Shown here piece by piece: positions 55,626 through 64,000 of a stretch of DNA of 64,000 nucleotides. The notes under the pieces were generated by a model. That model did not search any database, was not told the DNA's origin, and worked only from the letters and a program-made list of their open reading frames with translations. Source of the stretch: an uncultured Draconibacterium sp. (lineage in GTDB: Bacteria; Bacteroidota; Bacteroidia; Bacteroidales; Prolixibacteraceae); assembly GCF_913063105.1 (NCBI RefSeq), contig NZ_CAJXYQ010000002.1:248001-312000 (forward strand), read 5' to 3'. Within the stretch, counting starts at the first letter, position 1. Each line of letters begins with the position of its first letter. Position numbers and translations under genes: made by a program.

Positions 55626-55697
55626 TTTCGTAAGTAATTGAACAAACGGTAGACGAAAACCTATGCGACTACCGAAATGAACTAAAATTTATCATTT

Positions 55698-58600
55698 ATG
55701 AAAAGAACAGTTAATTGTTTTTGCAAGAAATTGCTTCTAACAGTTCTAACGGTTTTGTCGTTTTGGGCAATAGCTCAGGCGCAAAACGTTACAGTTACAG
55801 GAACTGTTACCGGCGATGACGGTGAACCCATTCCGGGAGCCAACATTGTATTAAAAGGTACCACAATTGGTACAATCTCTGGTGCCTCGGGCGATTATTC
55901 TATTGAAGCACCAGCTAACGGAACCTTAACCTATTCATTTATCGGTTATGAAGCGCAGGAAATTGCGATCAACGGAAAATCGAAAATTGATGTGGAAATG
56001 CAACTTAGCTCAATTGGTATTGAAGAAGTTGTTGCCATTGGTTATGGTACAGTACGTAAAAAAGAAGTAACCGGTGCGGTTGCCCAGGTATCTTCAGATG
56101 TGCTTCAACAAAGTGCAACATCTGATTTGGGTACCGCTTTGCAGGGCCAAATTGCAGGGGTAAGCGTTCAGGCCAGCTCGGGTTCTCCGGGTGCTTCATC
56201 AAACATTCAAATTCGTGGTTTAAGCTCGGTAACAGGTACCAATGCGCCACTTTTTGTAGTTGATGGTATTCCTTACGATGGTGATCCGAAGTTAAGTAAC
56301 AGCGAGATTGAAACCATTGATGTATTAAAAGATGCGGCATCGGCTGCTATTTATGGTACACGTGGTTCGGGTGGTGTTATTCTTATTACCACCAAACAAG
56401 GTAAAGCCGGAACAATGAAAGTGGGCGTTGATAGTTACTACGGTATTCAGGACATTACGTCAGGAACACCAATTCTGAACTTCGAAGAAACTTTCTTTGC
56501 ACGTTTTATCTGGGCCAACAATATTAATGGTACCCATTACGATAATACGTGGTCGGCACTCGAATCGAACCGTTACCAGTTTACAAATAGTACCGATTTA
56601 GAAGAAGTGCTGGTTGTTGACAATGCTGCTATTCAAAATCACAGTATTAACATTTCGGGTGGTAAAGCTGGTTTAACTTATAATGTTGTTGCCAACTATT
56701 TTAGCCAGGATGGATCGATTATTAATTCGGGTTACGAGCGTTTTAACGTGCGTGCAAATACCAATTACGTAAAAGACAAATGGACCTTTAAAACAAGCCT
56801 TGGTTTTTATGTAGAAGAAAAAGAATCGGAGCCATGGCAGTTGCTTTTAGAGGCTTATAAATACAAGCCTTATCAAACAGCTGTTGATCCTGATGCCGAA
56901 ATTATTCAGGACGGCGGTAACGCTGGTAGTAACGAAGCAGTAGGCATGAGTAACCTGATGGCTAAGCTAAAACAAACCGATGTTCGCGATGGCGACCAGT
57001 TTAACGGTAGTTTACAAGCCGAATACCAGTTGCATAAAAATGTAAAAGTTACATCGCGTGTTGGTGCAAGTTATAATAACAACACACGAGTTAGAATTAA
57101 TCCATTGTTTAAAGCCTACGATAACGAAGGCGATTTAATACCGATGCAGGTTCGCTCGGGAGTTTATAACTACAGCGACCGTTCGCATAAATTTACCTGG
57201 GAAAACACCATTAATTTTGATAAGAAATTTGGCGCACACCGTGTTCGCGCATTGGGTGTATTCTCAACTGAATCGTATAGCTTTACTTCATTCTTCGCAC
57301 AGAAATTTGATTTATTAAGCAACGATATTACTGTACTTAACGGTGCTACTTTAGATCCGAATGCCGGTTCAGGTACTGGATGGGGCCAGGATAAAACAAA
57401 CAGCCTGGTTGGTATTCTCGGACGTTTACAATACGACTATAAAGGCCGCTACCTTTTAAGCGTTAGTGCACGTCGCGATGGATCTTCCCGTTTTTCTGAA
57501 AAATACCGCTGGGGTACTTTCCCTTCTGTTTCTGCAGGATGGAACGTATCAGACGAAGCCTGGTGGTCGGGGCTTAGAAATACGGTAAACGGATTTAAAA
57601 TTAGAGCAAGTTATGGTACAACCGGTAACCAAAACTTCCTCGATTACAGCAATGCATCGGGTATTACACTTGAAAAAGACTATGTTTTTGGTCCGGAAGA
57701 AGCTGATCGTTTAGTATTGGGAGCAACACAAACAGCTTTCTCTAACAAAAACGTAAAATGGGAAACAACCATTCAGCGAAATATTGGTTTCGACATGGCA
57801 TTTTTTAATAACAAACTGACCTTTACCGGAGATTTCTATAACACCGATAAAGAAGATATGTTATTCCCATTGTTGGTGCCTCCATCAACTGGTGCCGGAC
57901 AAAATGCAACGGTTATTCTTAACGTGGGTAACATGAACAATAAAGGTTACGAGTTTGCAGCCAACTACCGCCACAATGGTAAAGTTTCGTGGTATGCAGG
58001 TTTAACCTACTCGAAAAACGTAAATGAAATTACCAAAATGAGTGGCTCGAATAAAATTGCCTACATGCAAAGCGGAACTGTAGTGGATGGTGTTCCAAAC
58101 TCTGACCGTGTTACCGTAATTACTGAAGGTTACGAAGCCGGAGCTTTCTTTGTAATGGAAACAGATGGTCTTATTAGAAGCGAAGCCGACTTGCTTAAAT
58201 ACCAGGAGCTTGTTCCAACTGCTAAATTGGGTGATTTGCGTTACGTTGACCAAAACAAAGATGGTTTGCTTACTGACGACGACCGAATTTATGCCGGAAG
58301 TGGTGCTCCTGAATTTGAAATGGGTTTAAACCTTGGTGCAGATTATAAAGGTGTTGACTTATCAATGCAGTGGTACGGATCATTCGGTAACGAAATTATT
58401 AATGGTACCGAAATTTACACCTACATGCACGGTACCCACAAAGATATGCTTTACCAGTGGACTACTCAGAACGTAAATTCTGATATACCTGCCAACCGTG
58501 GCCGCGACCATTGGAACTACCGTGGTTATACCGATTATTGGATTGAAGACGGATCGTTTATTCGTTTACGTAACGTAACCTTGGGTTATACTCTTCCGAA

Positions 58601-58790
58601 AAACCTTGTTAAAAAGGCAGGTCTTGATAAACTACGTATTTACGTAGCAGCTCAAAACCCAATTACCATTACCGATTATAAAGGTTTCGACCCAGAAGTT
58701 GGTAACGACGGATTATCATCGCGTGGTATTGATAAAGGTAACTACCCGATCAGCCGTCAGTGGAGAGCTGGTGTTCAATTCGATTTCTAA
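55698..58790 (+). CDS. SusC-like TonB-dependent outer-membrane transporter, cassette B
   Basis: Second oligosaccharide importer of the locus, 1030 residues. It has a signal peptide cut near residue 28 (after AQA), a carboxypeptidase-D-like domain (GEPIPGANIVLKGT), a plug with IEEVVAIGYGT and LFVVDGIPYDGDP, and a beta-barrel ending FDF. It is clearly paralogous to the SusC at 3959 along its whole length, with the strongest likeness in the plug and final barrel strands and more differences in the extracellular loop regions, which suggests import of a different oligosaccharide. The SusD partner begins 20 bases later. Confidence 0.97.
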   Translation: MKRTVNCFCKKLLLTVLTVLSFWAIAQAQNVTVTGTVTGDDGEPIPGANIVLKGTTIGTISGASGDYSIEAPANGTLTYSFIGYEAQEIAINGKSKIDVEMQLSSIGIEEVVAIGYGTVRKKEVTGAVAQVSSDVLQQSATSDLGTALQGQIAGVSVQASSGSPGASSNIQIRGLSSVTGTNAPLFVVDGIPYDGDPKLSNSEIETIDVLKDAASAAIYGTRGSGGVILITTKQGKAGTMKVGVDSYYGIQDITSGTPILNFEETFFARFIWANNINGTHYDNTWSALESNRYQFTNSTDLEEVLVVDNAAIQNHSINISGGKAGLTYNVVANYFSQDGSIINSGYERFNVRANTNYVKDKWTFKTSLGFYVEEKESEPWQLLLEAYKYKPYQTAVDPDAEIIQDGGNAGSNEAVGMSNLMAKLKQTDVRDGDQFNGSLQAEYQLHKNVKVTSRVGASYNNNTRVRINPLFKAYDNEGDLIPMQVRSGVYNYSDRSHKFTWENTINFDKKFGAHRVRALGVFSTESYSFTSFFAQKFDLLSNDITVLNGATLDPNAGSGTGWGQDKTNSLVGILGRLQYDYKGRYLLSVSARRDGSSRFSEKYRWGTFPSVSAGWNVSDEAWWSGLRNTVNGFKIRASYGTTGNQNFLDYSNASGITLEKDYVFGPEEADRLVLGATQTAFSNKNVKWETTIQRNIGFDMAFFNNKLTFTGDFYNTDKEDMLFPLLVPPSTGAGQNATVILNVGNMNNKGYEFAANYRHNGKVSWYAGLTYSKNVNEITKMSGSNKIAYMQSGTVVDGVPNSDRVTVITEGYEAGAFFVMETDGLIRSEADLLKYQELVPTAKLGDLRYVDQNKDGLLTDDDRIYAGSGAPEFEMGLNLGADYKGVDLSMQWYGSFGNEIINGTEIYTYMHGTHKDMLYQWTTQNVNSDIPANRGRDHWNYRGYTDYWIEDGSFIRLRNVTLGYTLPKNLVKKAGLDKLRIYVAAQNPITITDYKGFDPEVGNDGLSSRGIDKGNYPISRQWRAGVQFDF

Positions 58791-58810
58791 AAATTTAAAT
58801 GAATTAAACG

Positions 58811-60550
58811 ATGAAGAAATTAATAATAAAATATATGGCAATCGGGTTGATTCTATTTACAGCCTTTGCCTGTGAGGATTTCCTAACGGAAACGAATCCG
58901 AACATGATGTCGACCGACAGTTTCTGGAAAACTTTGGACGATACAGAGATGGGACTAAATGCAGTTTACAACTCGTTTAAAAACGGGAGTGTAATGCGCA
59001 CAAGCGACGAATACAACAGAAGTGATATGACCTGGCCGGGTTGGGGACGCCCCAACACCACCAATTCGTATTACCTGCAAACGTTTACCAATGCTTCAGA
59101 TGGTCCCAACAGTAAATGGGATGCTTTGTACAAAGGTATTTTCCGTGCCAACCAGGTAATTGAAGCCTTAACAGCTTTAGAAGGAACAGGCGTTGACGAA
59201 GAACGTTGGACAGAACAAATGGGACAGGCAAAATTTTTCCGTGGCCTGTTTTATTTTTACCTGCATAGTTCGTTTAACAACGGTAGTGTATTAATTTACG
59301 ACTTTGTTCCTCAGGATGAAGCTGATTTCTACCAAACTGTTCGCCCGGCTGATGAGGTACGTGCTTTCTTTACTGCCGATTTGGAATATGCCCACCAAAA
59401 CCTTCCCGGAAAATGGGAGGCCAGAGATTTGGGTAGAGTAACAGCAGGTTCGGCTGCAGCAGTGCTTGGCAAAAGCTACCTGTATGCCGAAGAATATGCC
59501 AAGGCAGCAGAATATTTTAAAGATGTAATTGAAAACCCTGATTATGGTTATGCTTTAGCAGATCATATCGGCGATAACTTTACCACTCAAAACGAGTTAA
59601 ACAGTGAATCGATTTTAGAAATTGTTTACTCGTTAAACTATAAAGCTGAAGAGTCGGTTTGGGCAGAAGAGAACACTTCCTCTACCTTAAACTTCACCGT
59701 TAGCCCGGTTGGAGGTTGGCGTTCAATATACCCAAGTTGCTGGTTAATTATGGCTTACAAAAACGATGCAATGGATGTAAACGATCCGCGTAACTACGTT
59801 ACCGATCAGGATGGCAATTCGCGCCTGCGTACTTATAATTTACGTACTTCATACTCAATTGCATTGGTTGACGATGTTGATATGCAGTACTATGGGGTAA
59901 TTACTGCCGAAGGTGCTAATTTCAACAATAAAGAAACGGCCTACTGGCGTAAACACAGTAACTGGGACATTTGCGAAAACGAAAAAGACATCTCGCAGGC
60001 TACGCCACGTTCGGGTGTTAACTACCGCGTTATTCGTTTGGCAGATGTTTACCTGATGTATGCCGAGGCCTTAATTCAAGGTGGAGCAGGTGGCGATGTT
60101 GAGGAAGCTTTGAAATTTGTAAACCGCGTTCGTCATCGTTCGGCACTGCAATTATTAGGAATGGACGGTACAGGTGAATTCCCAGGTGCTGATCACGACG
60201 ATGTAACCTACGATGCACAAAGTTTAATGCACCACCTAATGTATGTTGAGCGTCCGTTGGAACTTTCTGCCGAAGGTCATGCAATACGCACAATTGATAT
60301 GCGTCGCTGGGGTATTACTCATCAGCGTTTTCAGGAACTATCTCAATTGCATTATCACACAGAACACTACCCATTTGTTGATTCAAAAGGTGAAAATAGA
60401 ACACGTTGGGGGTCTATTCTAATTGAAGGAGAGAAAGATGCAAATGACCTGGTTGATTATGTACAGGCTGCACAAAACTACAACGAAGCAGCACATGCAT
60501 ATTGGCCAATACCAAATAGTGAAACAACCACTAATCCTGAAATTAACTAA
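58811..60550 (+). CDS. SusD-like lipoprotein, cassette B
   Basis: Surface glycan-capturing partner of the SusC at 55698. The 579-residue protein has a lipoprotein signal (AFAC, Cys21) followed by EDFLTE, an acidic start consistent with surface export. SusD features include NPNMMSTDSFWKT, RANQVIEAL, and the C-terminal YRVIRLADVYLMYAEA motif with ERPLELS. It is 61 residues shorter than the paralog at 7097; most of the loss lies in the middle and near the C-terminus, where glycan contacts are usual. Probably forms an obligate complex with its SusC. Confidence 0.95.
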   Translation: MKKLIIKYMAIGLILFTAFACEDFLTETNPNMMSTDSFWKTLDDTEMGLNAVYNSFKNGSVMRTSDEYNRSDMTWPGWGRPNTTNSYYLQTFTNASDGPNSKWDALYKGIFRANQVIEALTALEGTGVDEERWTEQMGQAKFFRGLFYFYLHSSFNNGSVLIYDFVPQDEADFYQTVRPADEVRAFFTADLEYAHQNLPGKWEARDLGRVTAGSAAAVLGKSYLYAEEYAKAAEYFKDVIENPDYGYALADHIGDNFTTQNELNSESILEIVYSLNYKAEESVWAEENTSSTLNFTVSPVGGWRSIYPSCWLIMAYKNDAMDVNDPRNYVTDQDGNSRLRTYNLRTSYSIALVDDVDMQYYGVITAEGANFNNKETAYWRKHSNWDICENEKDISQATPRSGVNYRVIRLADVYLMYAEALIQGGAGGDVEEALKFVNRVRHRSALQLLGMDGTGEFPGADHDDVTYDAQSLMHHLMYVERPLELSAEGHAIRTIDMRRWGITHQRFQELSQLHYHTEHYPFVDSKGENRTRWGSILIEGEKDANDLVDYVQAAQNYNEAAHAYWPIPNSETTTNPEIN

Positions 60551-60562
60551 AAAATGAAGATT

Positions 60563-62089
60563 ATGAAGATCAAAAATATATTGCTCCTGGCTGTGGCCTT
60601 TCTTGTGGTCTTTACTGCTTGTCAGGACGACGAATACGAAATGCCGAATGATATGGCAGGTATTGGTTGGTACACCAGTGCATTCCGTAACGAACAAATT
60701 ATGATCGGGATAAATGACTTCGTATCATTTTCCGATGTTTCTCAAAATGCAGTATCGCACACCTGGACAATTCCAGAAGGATCATTCCTGCTCGAAGGTC
60801 CTATCTCTCGCACCGATTCGGTTTTGGAAGATTTTATTATCCCGGATGCCGGACTGGAAACAACCGATCTTACTATTCACGTACTGTTTACCAAAGGTGG
60901 ATTGCAACCGGTACGTTTGTACAATACGTTTGATAAAAAGGTAACTTTTTTTGGCCGCGACACGCTTGAGGCTAAAAAAGAAGGCGATTTATGGGTTATC
61001 GATACCACTTTTATGGTAGATGTTTTCGATACTATTGTTCCATCTGTTCTAATTCGCCAGGAAGGCGTTGAAGTACCTGTAAATGAAGATACAATCTATG
61101 TGGAAGCAGGAGGTACGCTGGAATTTGTTGATGTATCAACCGTTGGCAGGGCAAATAGCTGGGAATGGCGTGTTGCCGGCGAAATGAGTACCGACTCGGC
61201 TGCAACCATCGTTTTCAAAAAACTGGGTGTTTTCGAGGCTACTTTAAACATCAGCCGCCAGGGCGAAAGTTTGCCGGGCGATTATCAGTTCTACCGCATT
61301 CCTAACCCAATTAAGGTAATCCCATCGAGCAAGCCATGGGAATTGGCCGGCGATATTGTGGAGTTGGAAGACGAAACCATACAGTTACCATTTAATGGCG
61401 AATTCCTGCCATTTATGAATAAGAACGATTTCTTTGTGGTAAAAGTAAATGGCGAGGCTTTCCCAATTTCTTCAGTGACTATTGATGCAAACGATGCAAC
61501 ATTGCTTAATATTAAGCTTGTTGATCCAATCTACCGTCCTGATGTAATAACAGTAAGTATATTGGACGGAAGCGGCATTAATTCAAGCGATTATCGCTCC
61601 CTTACACCATTTGAAGATGAGCCGGTTATGATGCACGATGTAAACTTACTGAGCGCTACTGGTTATGGCTTTGAAGACGGAGGTTCGGCCTGGTCTCCAA
61701 GCTGGGATAATGCTTCTACAATTGAATTTACTACTGAAAAAGCTGCCAGCGGAAATTATAGTATGAAAATTACGCGTGAAGGTGCGAAGGCAAAAGTTGA
61801 AAGCTTCAATGAGAAATTCTCATTTACCGGTGGAAAAGTATATACCATTAAGTATAAGATTTTTATTGAATCAACAGCAGGTGGTGCATATGGAGTTTGG
61901 TTAATTCCAAACTGGAAGCAGTTCTGGCAATCGCTTGATAATAAGCCAACTGGTGAGTGGGTTACCGTTGAAACCGAATGGGCTCCTTCTGCCGACGAAC
62001 CGGATCGTCACTTCCTGGTTCAAATGAATGGTGATGGCGTATTCTATTTTGATGATTTCTATATTGTTGAAAAAGAAGTACGTCCTTAA
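60563..62089 (+). CDS. Surface glycan-binding-type lipoprotein (SGBP), cassette B
   Basis: Paralog of the lipoprotein at 9034, in the same place after SusD. It is 508 residues from the ATG that opens the signal peptide directly (MKIKNILLLAVAFLVVFTAC, Cys20); an ATG nine bases upstream is also possible. QDDEYE after the Cys fits surface export. The N-terminal region has the shared GLQPVRLYNTFDKKVTFFG element, then PKD/Ig-like beta domains, and a C-terminal jelly-roll (about 365-508, from GYGFEDGGSAWSPSW). No catalytic motifs were seen. A glycan-binding role is inferred from operon position and form. Confidence 0.75.
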   Translation: MKIKNILLLAVAFLVVFTACQDDEYEMPNDMAGIGWYTSAFRNEQIMIGINDFVSFSDVSQNAVSHTWTIPEGSFLLEGPISRTDSVLEDFIIPDAGLETTDLTIHVLFTKGGLQPVRLYNTFDKKVTFFGRDTLEAKKEGDLWVIDTTFMVDVFDTIVPSVLIRQEGVEVPVNEDTIYVEAGGTLEFVDVSTVGRANSWEWRVAGEMSTDSAATIVFKKLGVFEATLNISRQGESLPGDYQFYRIPNPIKVIPSSKPWELAGDIVELEDETIQLPFNGEFLPFMNKNDFFVVKVNGEAFPISSVTIDANDATLLNIKLVDPIYRPDVITVSILDGSGINSSDYRSLTPFEDEPVMMHDVNLLSATGYGFEDGGSAWSPSWDNASTIEFTTEKAASGNYSMKITREGAKAKVESFNEKFSFTGGKVYTIKYKIFIESTAGGAYGVWLIPNWKQFWQSLDNKPTGEWVTVETEWAPSADEPDRHFLVQMNGDGVFYFDDFYIVEKEVRP

Positions 62090-62102
62090 TAAACTAAGTT
62101 GT

Positions 62103-62142
62103 CATATTAAGCGGACTTGATCTGTCTGGTCCGCTTAATATG
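62103..62142 (+). ncRNA. Intercistronic hairpin between SGBP-B and GH29
   Basis: CATATTAAGCGGAC (62103-62116) pairs perfectly with GTCCGCTTAATATG (62129-62142); a further U-G wobble makes 15 pairs. It matches the hairpin at 10679-10717 with one compensatory base-pair change. A second small palindrome (CTCCTTTAAAAGGAG, 62143-62157) follows, and both copies share TAAGACAGCT further on. Confidence 0.75.
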
Positions 62143-62209
62143 CTCCTTTAAAAGGAGAAGAATAAGACAGCTAATACCATGTAACTCGCAAGAGGAAAAA
62201 ACAAACAGC

Positions 62210-63736
62210 ATGCATAAAATGTATACGATGTTGCTTTTGATAGCTATTCTTGTAAACGGCTGTCAATCATCAACACAACAAGAAAATGATATCCGGTTTG
62301 AAGCAAACTGGGAGTCGCTCAAAGAATATAAAATTCCGGAGTGGTTTGCTGATGCTAAATTCGGAATCTTTATCCATTGGGGGGTTTATTCTGTTCCTGC
62401 CTATGCTTCAGAATGGTATCCACGAAATATGTATCAGGATTCTGTGCTCTGGCATCAAACCGATCCGGAGAAATCAAAACCCGGTACCAATTCAGTTTAT
62501 ACACACCATGTTGAAACATACGGGCATCCATCAGAATTTGGCTACAAAGACTTTATCCCGATGTTTAAAGCCGAGAAATTTGATGCCGACCAGTGGATTC
62601 ATTTATTTAAAAAAGCCGGGGCAAAATATGTAATTCCGGTGGCCGAACACCACGATGCTTTTGCCATGTACAAATCCAATGTCACCCGCTGGAATTCGGT
62701 AGAAATGGGGCCAAAGCGCGATATTGTTGGCGAACTGCAACAAGCTTCTAAAAAGGAAGGTATGCATTTTGGCGTTTCATCGCACTTTGCATTTAACTGG
62801 GACTATTTTAACAAAGAAGAACGTTTTGATACCTGGAACCCGGAATACGAAGATTTATACGGACCAAAACACGAACGATATGCACCGGTTAGTAAAGAGT
62901 TTATGGATTTGTGGTGGCGTAGAACAACTGATATAATAGATTCGTACCAACCCGAAATTTTATGGTTCGATTTTTACATCGACCGTAAAGAGTTTGCTCC
63001 GTATCACCCAAAACTTGCCGCTTATTATTACAATAAAGGCTTAGAAACCGGGCAGGAGGTTGTACTGCAAACTAAAAATATGTACTTCGAATCTTTTCCG
63101 GCAGGTTCAAATGTGCTGGATATTGAACGCGGAAAACTTTCGGACATCCGAAGCGCCGTTTGGCAAACCGATACTTCAATTGGTAAAAATTCGTGGTGCC
63201 ATACCGAAGGCTGGCAAAGCAAATCGGCCAATTCGCTCATCGATGATTTGATTGATATTGTTAGTAAAAACGGTACCATGTTGTTAAATGTTGGTCCAAA
63301 AGCCGATGGTACTATCCCGCAAGACCAGGTAAATGTTTTGCTTGAAATGGGAAAATGGCTCGATGCAAATGGCGAAGCAATTTATGGCACCCGCCCATGG
63401 GATAAATTTGGCGAAGGCCCTACCATTGTAAAACAAGGGCATCACTCTGAAGGTAATAACAAAGCTTTTACAGCTGAAGATATTCGTTTCACAAAAAAAG
63501 ATAAAATATTATATGCTATTACCCTTGATGTGCCTGAAGATGGAAAGGTACTGATTCGTTCGCTGGCAAATCATCCGAAAATAAATGCAAATACAGTTAA
63601 ATCGGTAGAATTTTTGGGTGAAGATGCTGTGGCAAGTTGGAATTTTACCGGGCAAGGACTGCTTGTTGAAACAGAAACAGGCCTGAAGGCCGAGAATGCA
63701 TTAGCCATTAAAATTGAAGTAGATACGAACTTATAA
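62210..63736 (+). CDS. GH29 alpha-L-fucosidase family lipoprotein (cassette B)
   Basis: Close relative of the GH29 at 10764, 508 residues, with lipobox near VNGC and QSSTQQ after the Cys; no acidic export motif, so probably periplasmic. The start was chosen at the ATG that opens the signal peptide; the longest frame would begin inside the hairpin at 62117. Landmarks: FGIFIHWGVYSVPAYASEWY, AEHHDAFAMYKS, and nucleophile region ILWFDFYIDR with Asp254. The two enzymes share the YQDSVLWHQTDPEKS insert, which is absent from the other GH29 proteins in the window, so they form their own subgroup. Likely exo-alpha-L-fucosidase or L-galactosidase. Confidence 0.92.
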   Translation: MHKMYTMLLLIAILVNGCQSSTQQENDIRFEANWESLKEYKIPEWFADAKFGIFIHWGVYSVPAYASEWYPRNMYQDSVLWHQTDPEKSKPGTNSVYTHHVETYGHPSEFGYKDFIPMFKAEKFDADQWIHLFKKAGAKYVIPVAEHHDAFAMYKSNVTRWNSVEMGPKRDIVGELQQASKKEGMHFGVSSHFAFNWDYFNKEERFDTWNPEYEDLYGPKHERYAPVSKEFMDLWWRRTTDIIDSYQPEILWFDFYIDRKEFAPYHPKLAAYYYNKGLETGQEVVLQTKNMYFESFPAGSNVLDIERGKLSDIRSAVWQTDTSIGKNSWCHTEGWQSKSANSLIDDLIDIVSKNGTMLLNVGPKADGTIPQDQVNVLLEMGKWLDANGEAIYGTRPWDKFGEGPTIVKQGHHSEGNNKAFTAEDIRFTKKDKILYAITLDVPEDGKVLIRSLANHPKINANTVKSVEFLGEDAVASWNFTGQGLLVETETGLKAENALAIKIEVDTNL

Positions 63737-63792
63737 CGATTTTAAAATACATAGGTTTTAATAGTTTGGTTAGTAGTTTAGTTAGCAAATGT

Positions 63793-63821
63793 AGTGGAGC
63801 CTGTGCTCCACTCATTTTTTT
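63793..63821 (+). terminator. Rho-independent terminator after GH29 of cassette B
   Basis: AGTGGAGC (63793-63800), CTGT loop, GCTCCACT (63805-63812), CA and a run of T. Counterpart of the terminator at 12333, with the same GTGGAGC/GCTCCAC core. Confidence 0.85.
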
Positions 63822-63833
63822 AAAAAGAAAAAT

Positions 63834-64000
63834 ATGAGACTTATTTTATTATCCTTTATCGCTTTATGTTTTTGCATTTCGGTAACCGCCCAGGAACGAA
63901 ATATCTCCGGGAAAATTACAGCTTTTAATACCTACGAGTTAAGTGGTGTAAAAATAACTGCCCGTAAAGCTAAAACAGAAGTACTCACCAACGAGCAGGG
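63834..64000 (+). CDS. Plug-only TonB-receptor-like protein, cassette B (cut by window end)
   Basis: The start of a homolog of the protein at 12463, same position after the GH29 terminator. The first 55 codons give a signal peptide (MRLILLSFIALCFCISVTAQ) and the beginning of the carboxypeptidase-like domain: ERNISGKITAFNTYELSGVK, matching ERNVSGKITAFNTYQLKGAH in the first copy. The rest lies outside the window, so it cannot be seen whether it too ends after the plug. Its good codon-level match to the first copy supports it as a true gene. Confidence 0.75.
   Translation, partial: MRLILLSFIALCFCISVTAQERNISGKITAFNTYELSGVKITARKAKTEVLTNEQ

Noticed and set aside
1-64000. Search for CRISPR arrays, tRNA or rRNA genes, transposases, integrases and attachment sites
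   Set aside because: None seen; the direct repeats present are short, promoter-linked and not array-like.

Overview
The window is almost wholly a large polysaccharide utilization locus (PUL) of a member of the Bacteroidota. Signs of this are two SusC/SusD pairs, hybrid two-component (HTCS) regulators, promoters of the TAnnTTTG type, many Bacteroidota-style lipoproteins, and one protein with a type IX secretion sorting tail. The sulfatase-rich content points to a marine or algae-associated bacterium, perhaps of the Marinilabiliales/Prolixibacteraceae; the genus cannot be fixed from this sequence. No rRNA, tRNA, insertion sequence, phage or CRISPR was seen.

Layout. (A) 1-13131: a cassette of HTCS (5' end cut off by the window), SusC, SusD, a surface glycan-binding lipoprotein, an intercistronic hairpin, a GH29 enzyme, a terminator and a plug-only TonB-receptor-like protein. 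(B) 13190-19609: an AraC regulator divergent from a GH29 / UroD-like / RhaT-type permease operon, then a TetR regulator and a short-chain dehydrogenase that share a palindromic operator. (C) 19744-51203: the catalytic core, with further GH29 enzymes, six S1 sulfatases, two GH2, GH16, GH3, GH28-like, GH117, a CBM9-like protein, a T9SS-exported beta-helix protein, a VOC protein and a RhaM-type mutarotase. (D) 51389-64000: a second copy of the cassette in A in the same gene order, diverged in sequence; its last gene runs off the window.

Working model (inference). The only recognisable endo-acting enzyme is an agarase/porphyranase-like GH16. With GH117 (3,6-anhydro-L-galactosidase family), GH2 beta-galactosidase, sulfatases and GH29 enzymes (alpha-L-fucosidase or alpha-L-galactosidase), this suggests a sulfated agaran or porphyran-type red-algal galactan. 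The GH3 of beta-xylosidase type could remove xylose branches as found in corallinans. No recognisable endo-fucanase is present, but a fucose-containing sulfated glycan is not excluded. SusCD and the glycan-binding lipoproteins would capture and import oligosaccharides, periplasmic sulfatases and exo-glycosidases would trim them, and RhaM and the RhaT-type permease would handle released 6-deoxyhexose or L-galactose.

The strongest unexplained signals are: (1) a pair of C-rich direct repeats about 21-23 bp apart, whose ends lie about 44 and 21 bp upstream of the TAnnTTTG element at seven promoters, a candidate HTCS regulon operator; (2) a hairpin with compensatory base changes between the glycan-binding lipoprotein gene and the GH29 gene in both cassettes; (3) a secreted protein with a TonB plug but no barrel closing each cassette; (4) several glycosidases with altered active-site motifs.
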